12,926 nt of DNA, taken from an uncultured Eubacteriales bacterium (lineage in GTDB: Bacteria; Bacillota; Clostridia; Monoglobales; Monoglobaceae). The number at the start of each line of letters is the position of its first letter. Within the stretch, counting starts at the first letter, position 1. Under the pieces are notes generated by a model that saw only the letters and a list, made by a program, of their open reading frames with translations, searched no databases and was not told the DNA's origin. Location of the stretch: the NCBI GenBank assembly GCA_900552305.1, contig URZD01000042.1, positions 1 through 12,926 of the forward strand. Reading direction: 5' to 3'. The position numbers and the translations under genes were made by a program. Positions 1 through 5,777 of the stretch are shown piece after piece.

Positions 1-22
1 TTCAAAACAGAGAAAATAAGTT

Positions 23-46
23 GTACCCGTCTTTCGGGACGGGTAC
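23..46. other. Stem-loop near the left edge
   Basis: A perfect 9-bp inverted repeat (GTACCCGTC / GACGGGTAC) encloses a 6-base loop. It lies upstream of the excisionase-like gene. No T-run follows it on either strand, so it is not a convincing intrinsic terminator. It could be the end of an upstream gene's 3' region or a regulatory structure in the leader of the small gene. Function unknown. Confidence 0.5.
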
Positions 47-102
47 GGCTTAACTTTGATATTAGAAATTAAAGCAATGATTTTATGAAGGAGGTTATCG
101 CT

Positions 103-333
103 ATGCTGCCCGAAACAGTAAAACGCAAGGAATATATGAATATGCTGAAAAATTATCCCGATGTGCTGAAAATTAAAGATATGTGCGAAGTTCTCGGCGG
201 TATAAGTACAAAAACAGGATATAAATTACTTCGTGAAAACAAAATCGAAAGTATAAAAGTCGGTCGAGAGTATTGTATAACAAAAATCAGTGTAGTTGAT
301 TTCTTGATGAGAAAAAATAAAACAACATTGTGA
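103..333 (+). CDS. Small HTH DNA-binding protein, excisionase-like
   Basis: A 76-residue basic protein. Residues of about 25-70 fit the MerR/excisionase-type winged helix layout: a segment beginning LKIKDMCEVLGG, a helix with GYKLLRENKIESIKVGREY, and a terminal VVDFL. Such proteins (Xis) typically bend the attachment site and direct the recombinase towards excision. The start is ATG at 103, because AAGGAGG at 88-94 sits 8 bases before it; the upstream in-frame ATG at 85 overlaps that ribosome site and has none of its own. A tyrosine recombinase follows 91 bases downstream in the same direction, the usual xis-int order at an element end. The family call comes from size, motif feel and position, not from a database match. 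It could instead be a small regulator of the element. Confidence 0.75.
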   Translation: MLPETVKRKEYMNMLKNYPDVLKIKDMCEVLGGISTKTGYKLLRENKIESIKVGREYCITKISVVDFLMRKNKTTL

Positions 334-337
334 TTTT

Positions 338-366
338 TTGCGTTTGGTACCTATTGTTGATATAAT
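338..366 (+). promoter_or_regulatory. Putative sigma-A promoter of the integrase gene
   Basis: A perfect -10 box TATAAT (361-366) lies 17 bases after a partial -35 box TTGCGT (338-343), directly after the excisionase-like gene. Transcription would start near 373 and give a leader of about 50 bases containing AAGGAGG (410-416). The integrase could therefore be transcribed apart from the small gene before it. Confidence 0.55.
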
Positions 367-424
367 AGTAATGTCAATGATAGGTGTTTGTTTTTTCTCT
401 CAAAAAACAAAGGAGGTCTAAAAA

Positions 425-1746
425 TTGAGCAAAAATGTAACAGGAACTATACGAGAGAAAAAAGGACTATACTATGCAGTCATAAACTGTTATGGAGAAA
501 ACGAGGAAAGGAAGCAGAAGTGGTTTCCGACAAAACTCCCCGTGCGTGGCAATAAGAAAAAAGCAGAGGCAATTCTCAAACAGGTTTTATGTGAGTTTGA
601 AATACCGATAAGCAAAGGCGAGAAGGTTAATCTTTGTGTAAATCAAAAAATACAGATTGAGAACACAGGAGATGCCGCCGTAGTAAATGTTAAAAGCGTT
701 ATTTCAACAAAAGCGGCAGAGGATATGAGTTTAGATGATTTTCCGAAAGACCAAGTGCAGTTTTTATTGTTTTCGGATTATCTGAAAAAATATGTGCCTT
801 TAACGCTCAAAAGGAAAAAGAAAATCGAAGCGACAACTTATTCAGCTTATGTTGGAAACATAAATAATCCGATAGCTCCTTATTTCGAGGAAAAAGGAAT
901 AACACTCGGCGAACTTACCGCAGAGGATATTCAAGATTTTTATGATGTTCAGCTTGAGCGTGTAACGGCAAATACGGTAATTCATTATCACGCAATTATA
1001 AGACTTGCGTTGTGCTATGCAAGGAAAATGGGATATATTAAAGAAATCCCATTGAAGAAGTTGACAAGCCGGAGAAGAATCAATTTGTCGGAAAGTTTTA
1101 TAACAGCAGCGAATTGAGCGAGGTAATAAGACTGACAAAGAACACAAAATTGGAATTGCCTGTAATTTTCGGAGGCTTTTACGGACTTCGCAGAAGTGAA
1201 ATCGTGGGACTTCGATGGTCTGCAATAGACTTTGACAACAATGTTTTCTATGTTAATCGCACGGTTACTACGCCGAATATTGACGGCAAAAAGACTATTG
1301 TTGCAAAAGACAGGGCAAAAACAAAATCAAGTCTTAGAGCTTTGCCACTTAATGAGGACTTAAAAGACAGACTGATTGAAATCAGAAAGCAGCAAGGACA
1401 GTACCAAAAGAAATTTAAGCGGTCATACGATAAAAAATGGCTTGATTATGTAATGGTAGATGAGCTTGGAGGGTTGATATTACCCGATTATATTACACCG
1501 GCGTGGAAACGGCTTTTAGAGAAGAATAATATGCGTGTGATTCGTTTTCACGATTTAAGACATACTTGTGCGTCGCTTCTATTGAACAAAGGCAAGCACG
1601 ACGGAATAACTCTGAAAGATATTCAAGTATGGCTCGGACACAGCGATTTTTCAACAACGGCAAATACATATTCTCATCTTGATGCAACATCAAAGGTATC
1701 GTCATTAACCGCTTTGTCAGGTGCCGTAAGCCTTGCGGACTGTTAA
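425..1746 (+). pseudogene. Tyrosine recombinase (integrase), split by a one-base frameshift
   Basis: Starts at TTG (425), 8 bases after AAGGAGG. The first part encodes an N-terminal arm-type DNA-binding domain (about 1-60, GTIREKKGLYYAVI...) and a SAM-like core-binding domain (about 115-207). After codon 207 (GAA, 1043-1045) the homologous reading moves to the next frame, giving NPIEEVDKPEKNQFVGKFYNSSEL and then the catalytic domain. Joined, the protein would be about 440 residues. All catalytic residues are present, numbered on the joined protein: R256 (GLRRSE), a Lys near 299 (AKTKSS), H376 and R379 (HDLRH), H406 (WLGH) and Tyr nucleophile Y416 (TANTYSHL). The break fits loss of one A from AAAA at 1044-1046. 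As given, the sequence would make a 230-residue product with no catalytic domain, so the enzyme is probably dead unless this is a sequencing error. The gene ends 66 bases from the tRNA-Ser 3' end, so it likely mobilised an element extending left of the window. Confidence 0.9.
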
Positions 1747-1769
1747 TGAGGGAACTTTTTGAGGGAACT
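1745..1769. repeat. Left copy of a 25-bp direct repeat beside the integrase stop
   Basis: A 25-bp sequence built from two copies of TGAGGGAACT joined by TTTT. It overlaps the last two bases of the integrase TAA stop. An identical 25-mer lies at 1939-1963 on the other side of the tRNA-Ser gene. It may be a recombinase recognition or attachment site; this is inferred from position only. Confidence 0.85.
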
Positions 1770-1772
1770 CAT

Positions 1773-1809
1773 AAAAAAACAAGGTTTTTGCTCGCAACAA
1801 AAACCTTGT
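1773..1809 (-). terminator. Intrinsic terminator of tRNA-Ser
   Basis: A perfect 12-bp stem (1779-1790 with 1798-1809, arms ACAAGGTTTTTG and CAAAAACCTTGT) with a 7-base loop. Read on the minus strand it is followed by a run of seven T (complement of 1773-1779). It starts three bases after the tRNA CCA end, so it fits termination of the tRNA transcript. On the plus strand no T-run follows, so it does not obviously end the integrase transcript. Confidence 0.85.
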
Positions 1810-1812
1810 AAT

Positions 1813-1904
1813 TGGCGGACGGGGTGGGATTCGAACCCACGTGCCGGAGTTACCGACAAACTGATTTCGAGTCAGCCCCGTTATGACCACTTCGATACCC
1901 GTCC
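1813..1904 (-). tRNA. tRNA-Ser (anticodon CGA)
   Basis: On the minus strand the 92-base sequence runs from GGACGGG to CCCGTCC plus discriminator G and an encoded CCA. The acceptor stem is perfect (7 bp). The anticodon stem GCTGA/TCAGT carries the loop CTCGAAA, giving anticodon CGA, which reads UCG serine codons. The T-arm contains GTGGGTTCGAATCCCAC, and a long variable arm typical of class II tRNAs (Ser) lies between anticodon and T arms. The 3' end faces the integrase, the common geometry for tyrosine-recombinase elements integrated at tRNA genes. The gene is intact and followed by its own terminator. A degenerate second copy of its 5' half lies at 2043. Confidence 0.97.
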
Positions 1905-1910
1905 TTATAT

Positions 1911-1938
1911 ATTTTAGCAGTTTGAAAAAGCTCGTAAA
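1911..1938 (-). promoter_or_regulatory. Candidate tRNA-Ser promoter
   Basis: On the minus strand, TTTACG (1933-1938) and TAAAAT (1911-1916) are separated by 16 bases and sit just before the tRNA 5' end at 1904. Both boxes are partial matches to sigma-A consensus. The same segment is partly kept in the degenerate copy to the right (2043-2150), showing that the duplication included the promoter. Confidence 0.45.
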
Positions 1939-1963
1939 AATGAGGGAACTTTTTGAGGGAACT
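1939..1963. repeat. Right copy of the 25-bp direct repeat, upstream of tRNA-Ser
   Basis: Identical over all 25 bases to 1745-1769, again two TGAGGGAACT units joined by TTTT. Together the two copies bracket the tRNA-Ser gene and its terminator, 194 bases apart start to start. A third, reduced version (one unit, ATGAGTAAACTGC) appears near 2123 inside the degenerate tRNA copy. Confidence 0.85.
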
Positions 1964-2042
1964 GCGAAAATAGCAATATTAAATTTTTCTAAAAACCCTT
2001 TATTTATGCGGTATTCAGCCGATAAATGTTCTTAATACACCA

Positions 2043-2150
2043 CTGGATTTCGAGTCAGGGCCGTTATGACCTCTTCGATACCTGTCCATATATATTTCAG
2101 CAACTCAAAATGCTCATAAAAATGAGTAAACTGCAAAAATAAAAATACTA
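2043..2150 (-). repeat. Degenerate remnant of tRNA-Ser 5' half plus upstream flank
   Basis: This stretch repeats 1861 to about 1975 with scattered substitutions. It contains the anticodon arm (CTGGATTTCGAGTCAG against CTGATTTCGAGTCAG), the D-arm region, the 5' acceptor strand (CCTGTCC against CCCGTCC) and the promoter-side flank down to AAAAATGAG. Similarity stops at the anticodon arm: no variable arm, T-arm or 3' acceptor strand exists here, so it cannot form a tRNA. The 25-bp repeat inside it is collapsed to one unit. It is either an old partial duplication or the scar of an earlier integration that broke the gene at the anticodon. Confidence 0.85.
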
Positions 2151-2372
2151 TTCTTTTTTAGCTGCTCAATCAAAGTATATTACACAATATATCTTTGCTA
2201 TATCAATATCACCGCTCCAAATATACATATATAAAACATCAACAAAAATTATTATACCACAAAGATTTTAATTTGTAAATACATTTTGAGAAAAAAACTA
2301 AAAATTTTTAACAAAGGTATAAAAAGTAAAATGCTCTATGGCTTGAAAACAGCACGTTTTGCATCATAGGCA
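2151..2372. other. AT-rich gene-free stretch
   Basis: Very AT-rich spacer between the tRNA remnant and the broken AraC gene; no supported coding region or RNA gene. The only structure seen is a weak interrupted hairpin at 2336-2369 (CTATG/CATAG and AAAAC/GTTTT arms with internal mismatches). On the minus strand a T-rich tail follows it, so it may be a poor terminator for the AraC gene. Confidence 0.5.
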
Positions 2373-3188
2373 CTATTTAAGCTCGCGGTATTTACCCGGT
2401 GAGATGTTCATTATTTTTTTTAAGCAACAGGAAAAGTATTCCAATGAGCTATAGCCGGACGCAAACGCAATTTCCTTACCGGTAAGCTCCGAGGAAAGCA
2501 AAAGACCTCAGGCGTATTTCAATCTGGTATTGTTGAGGTATTCGTTAAAGCTTGTCCCCATATACTTTTTGAACAGGGTACCCGGATAGTTCGGCGAGAG
2601 CGACAGCTCATGCGCCGCAAACTCCAAAGTAATGTTATTACTGAAATTTGTGTTTATATATGCAGCGGCAAGCTGGATAATCTGCGGCATTACCTCCGGA
2701 GCATCATTTGAGAAATTTCTTATCAGCGCGATTATCAGCTCGGATATTATCCCGACCTTTACTATATCCGAAAACACCCGTGGGTTTGCTGATTCATCGC
2801 CCAACCGCAGGACAGCGGCGGCTGTCTTTTCGGTTTCTGTTTCGTCTAATTCGCAAATCAGCTTGTTGGGCTTTTGCGTAATATATTTCACAATGCTGCT
2901 GTTAAGCAGGTTTTCACGAAAGCGTATGTTAAGAACACCGACCTCGTCAATAGCGTGAAATGAGTGATAATCGCAGTAGGACAAAAGATAGGTATAGCCG
3001 CGGCTCATTTCGTATACCTCGCCGTTGTATATGTGCCGCGTATGACCGCTCAAAATTATTTCATACTCAAAGTAATCGTGCCAGTGCGGAGGTATGCGCT
3101 GACCGGGGAAAAGAGTATTTTGGCAGATAACCGAGTTGCTGCTTTGAAACAGACTATACGCATCCATAAGCATTTTATATTTCATCAT
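2373..3188 (-). pseudogene. AraC-family regulator with an in-frame TGA
   Basis: The N-terminal part looks like a sugar-sensing cupin domain (HWHDYFEYEIILSG near residues 35-48). The C-terminal AraC DNA-binding domain begins near 180 (NNITLEFAAHELSLSPNY). Codon 227 is TGA (2508-2510), where the family normally has Arg or similar in ...LKYA-R-LLLSS. The frame stays open behind it for the whole second helix-turn-helix (GLLLSSELTGKEIAFASGYSSLEYFS...MNISPGKYREL) to a TAG at 2373. A single CGA to TGA change explains the break. Residue 202 is Pro (NYPGTLFKK) where the family usually has Leu in the recognition helix, a second sign of decay. A ribosome-site-like GAGGG precedes the ATG. It is divergent from the broken GH2 gene and was presumably its regulator. 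As given it makes a 226-residue protein with only half the DNA-binding domain. Confidence 0.88.
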
Positions 3189-3216
3189 TTCACCCTCAAA
3201 ATCGTTGATTTTATTA

Positions 3217-3245
3217 ATTATAACACAGATTATTGATATTTACAA
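3217..3245 (-). promoter_or_regulatory. Promoter of the broken AraC gene
   Basis: On the minus strand TTGTAA (3240-3245), 17 bases, then TATAAT (3217-3222). The -10 is a perfect match and the -35 matches 4 of 6. Its -35 box overlaps that of the opposite promoter, so the two promoters would compete for RNA polymerase. Confidence 0.65.
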
Positions 3246-3267
3246 TCGTAAAAATGTAAGCTATAAT
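3239..3267 (+). promoter_or_regulatory. Promoter of the broken GH2/ROK operon
   Basis: TTTACA (3239-3244), 17 bases, then TATAAT (3262-3267): 5 of 6 and 6 of 6 to sigma-A consensus. A GGGAGG ribosome site (3298-3303) and ATG (3311) follow. This could still express the downstream ROK kinase even though the first gene is broken. Confidence 0.7.
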
Positions 3268-3310
3268 AAAAATATAAATCTTGTTGCTGTGACAGAAGGG
3301 AGGATAATAT

Positions 3311-4655
3311 ATGTTTAACTGGAAGATGATTTATGCGCCGAATTATTTGTGCCGCAATACAGAGCTGAAAACAATAAAGGATATAAAAGAATCCTGTTTT
3401 GAGATAATCCGCGTCGAGGTGCCGGGGTGTCTAGAGCTTGACCTGATGCGCGAGGGCAAAATTTCCGATTTGTATTACTTGACAAATACATTGGAGGCGC
3501 AAAGGCTGGAGAATATGCACATATGGTATTTTTCGGAGTTTGATGTTAAAAACCCTAATTCACACCTTCACTTTGAGGGAATAGACACATTCTCGGAAAT
3601 TTATATTAACGGAGTGTTTGCCGGGAAAATCGACAATATGCTGATTCCGCACGATATTTATACAGACTTTAAAACGGGCAAAAATGAGGTGGTTGTACAT
3701 ATCCTGTCAACGTATACGGGAATCAGAAAATATGAGCTTCCCGCCGCGTGCTTTGCTCTCAGGTACGGCTATGCCCCGCTGAATGCACGGAAAGCGGCAC
3801 ATATGTTCGGGTGGGATATAATGCCGAGAATTGTTTCCGCGGGAATATGGAAACCGGTGAGCCTCAGGCGGCTGAAACGTGACAGAATTAAGAACGTGTA
3901 TTTTACGACCTGCTCTATAGACGAGAAAAACAGCCGTGCAACACTCAGGTTTTGATAAATACCGAGCTTTTATTTGACGAAAACGGCAATCCGACCGATG
4001 AATACATAATTCACTCAGCGTCACCCGAGACGGATATTAGCGCGTCATACGCCTATCGGATAAGGCTGACCTACAAACAGATTTTAAAGCTGTTCGGCTC
4101 GGCGGAGAGAAAATTTGGCGATATGATTAAGCTGAGCCAGATTTCACAGGCGGAGACAAAGAAATATCTGATAGAGAGATTCAGACTGCGGAAATGGTAT
4201 TGCACGGGAATAATATGGTAGAATTTGCCGGACGGCCGGTCGCAGGTTTCCGACGCGGTTTTGATTATTATTTCTGCAAAAAGCTGGCGTATTATTACAT
4301 AAAACGCTCACAGCAGCCTATTTGCCTTATGTTTGACGAGCCGGAAGGCGGTCATATAACACTGTATGCAGTAAACGATACTGTTACAGATACCGAAATC
4401 AACTATACAATTACCGAAATGTATAAGGATGAAGAAATAATAAGCGATACTGTTTGCGCCAGGACAGCCTTGTCGCTTGCGGTCTGCAATGTTGAAGTTG
4501 AGGAGAATGAACAGAAATTTTATCTGATTGAATGGCAGTGCGGCAGCGGGAAATATAAAAATCATTTTTGTACGGGACTGTTAAATATAGATTATAAAAA
4601 ATACCTATCCGCAATGAAAAAATGCGGATTTGATGAATTTGAGGGATTTATATGA
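3311..4655 (+). pseudogene. GH2 beta-mannosidase-like gene, decayed
   Basis: The first 210 residues match the N-terminal sugar-binding domain of large GH2 beta-mannosidase-like enzymes (LHFEGIDTFSEIYINGVFAGKIDNM, then AAHMFGWDIMPRIVSAGIW). The frame is lost at the T-run 3950-3953 (one T missing would give RFLINTEL). The next frame jumps to material from the C-terminal side of the catalytic barrel (SASPETD, SQISQAETKKYLIERFRLRKW...TGIIW). Then comes TAG (4219-4221) where the family has Trp (TGIIWWN), and another one-base loss near 4259-4262. The last frame resumes with DYYFCKKLAYYYIKRSQQPICL and ends normally (CGFDEFEGF). About 430 residues remain of roughly 800 expected. The second domain and most of the TIM barrel, where both catalytic Glu should lie, are gone, with a junction near 3960-3985. 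The product cannot be active. Its stop overlaps the ROK start (ATGA). Confidence 0.88.
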
Positions 4656-5605
4656 TAGGCTTTGATATAGGCGGAACAAAATGCGCCGTAACCGTCGGAC
4701 GCGAAACAGACGGGCGGCTTGTTGTTGAAAGCAAACGTCAGATACCGACAGACCACACGGCTTCGCCGTATGAGCTGCTGGACAGAATGTGTGCTCTTGC
4801 GCGTGAACAGACAGACGATTTTGATGTTATAGGAATCTCATGCGGCGGACCGCTGAATTCTGCGGACGGAGTTATCCTTTCGCCGCCGAATCTGCCGGGG
4901 TGGGACAATGTTCGGATTGTAGATTTTCTTGAGGAGCGTTTCGGCTGCAGGGCATATCTCCAAAACGATGCCAATGCCTGCGCGGTTGCCGAGTGGAAAT
5001 ATGGTGCGGGAGTCGGTATGAACAACATGGTTTTTATGACGTTCGGTACGGGACTGGGTGCGGGACTTATTCTGAACGGAAGGCTGTATAGCGGCGCGAG
5101 CGATATGGCAGGCGAGGTGGGGCATATTCGCCTTGAACGGTTTGGTCCCTCCGGCTACGGAAAAATCGGGTCATTTGAAGGCTTTTGCTCCGGCGGAGGA
5201 CTTGCAGAGCTTGGCAGAATGTATGCAAAAGAAGCGTTTCAGAAGGGGATTACGGCTTCGTACTGCGAAAATCCAACCGAAACGGATAAAATTACGGCAA
5301 AGAAAATTGCGGACTGTGCAAATGCCGGCGCAACGGACGCTCTCGGGATTTTTGATGTATGTGCGGAAAGGCTGGGAATGGGACTTTCGATAATCATTGA
5401 TATTCTTAATCCGGAGGCAATTATTATCGGTAGCATTTTTCAGCGCTGCGAAGGCTTGCTGCGCCGCCGCGCGGAGGAAATCATAAAAAAAGAGGCTCTT
5501 GCGGCGTCGGCAGACGTATGCAAAATCCTTCCCGCAAAGCTCGGCGACACCATAGGCGATTATGCGGCGCTTTCGGTTGCGGCAATGAACAGAAAAAGCG
5601 GCTGA
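4652..5605 (+). CDS. ROK-family sugar kinase
   Basis: A 317-residue cytoplasmic protein of normal ROK length. It carries the N-terminal phosphate-binding DIGGTK (5-10), CGGPLN (64-69), the catalytic-Asp motif QNDANACA (Asp106), a second ATP motif FGTGLGAGL (131-139) and GEVGHIRL (His158). The family catalyses ATP-dependent phosphorylation of sugars such as glucose, fructose, mannose or amino sugars; the exact substrate cannot be read here. The usual zinc motif CxCGxxGCxE is replaced by GYGKIGSFEGFCSGGG, keeping one Cys (179), as in a ROK subgroup. The start ATG overlaps the stop of the broken GH2 gene (ATGA) and has GAGGGA 5 bases upstream, so it was the second gene of that operon. No repressor-type HTH is present, so it is a kinase rather than a NagC/XylR-like regulator. 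Confidence 0.92.
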   Translation: MIGFDIGGTKCAVTVGRETDGRLVVESKRQIPTDHTASPYELLDRMCALAREQTDDFDVIGISCGGPLNSADGVILSPPNLPGWDNVRIVDFLEERFGCRAYLQNDANACAVAEWKYGAGVGMNNMVFMTFGTGLGAGLILNGRLYSGASDMAGEVGHIRLERFGPSGYGKIGSFEGFCSGGGLAELGRMYAKEAFQKGITASYCENPTETDKITAKKIADCANAGATDALGIFDVCAERLGMGLSIIIDILNPEAIIIGSIFQRCEGLLRRRAEEIIKKEALAASADVCKILPAKLGDTIGDYAALSVAAMNRKSG

Positions 5606-5652
5606 CATCGGGCGGACAACGGAGATAAGCAGACAAATTTTATTGGTTTATA

Positions 5653-5694
5653 AAAAACACGCATATCGTTTTTTAAAGTGATACGCGTGTTTTT
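5653..5694 (+). terminator. Intrinsic terminator after the ROK gene
   Basis: Arms 5653-5667 and 5680-5694 pair over 14 of 15 positions around ACACGC/GCGTGT. The downstream arm ends in TTTTT. It lies 47 bases after the ROK stop. Confidence 0.85.
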
Positions 5695-5713
5695 GTTGTT
5701 ATAATATCGGATA

Positions 5714-5765
5714 AAAAATCCCCGGGAAAATCAAGCCTTATCGGCTCAATTTTCCGGGGATTTTT
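5714..5765 (-). terminator. Intrinsic terminator of the SLH-protein gene
   Basis: A long hairpin with arms AAAAATCCCCGG (from 5714) and CCGGGGATTTTT (to 5765), extended by AAAAT/ATTTT and an inner AGCC/GGCT pairing. It is near-symmetric and can end transcripts from either side. On the minus strand it lies 12 bases beyond the SLH-gene stop and ends in a T-run. Confidence 0.85.
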
Positions 5766-5777
5766 ATACATAAGCGC

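Noticed and set aside
23..46. Left-edge hairpin as an intrinsic terminator
   Set aside because: The stem is strong but no T-run follows on either strand.
1038..1050. Programmed -1 frameshift in the integrase
   Set aside because: The site reads T AAA GAA in phase, not a canonical X XXY YYZ heptamer, and no strong hairpin follows; a base loss is simpler.
842..1225. Open frame of 127 codons on the minus strand across the integrase
   Set aside because: Antisense to clear recombinase sequence, no ribosome site and no recognisable motif.
2043..2090. A second tRNA-Ser gene
   Set aside because: Only the 5' half is present; the variable arm, T-arm and 3' acceptor strand are absent and the acceptor strand has a substitution.
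2508..2510. TGA read as an amino acid (alternative genetic code)
   Set aside because: Three intact genes in the window end at TGA, and Trp is encoded by TGG throughout.
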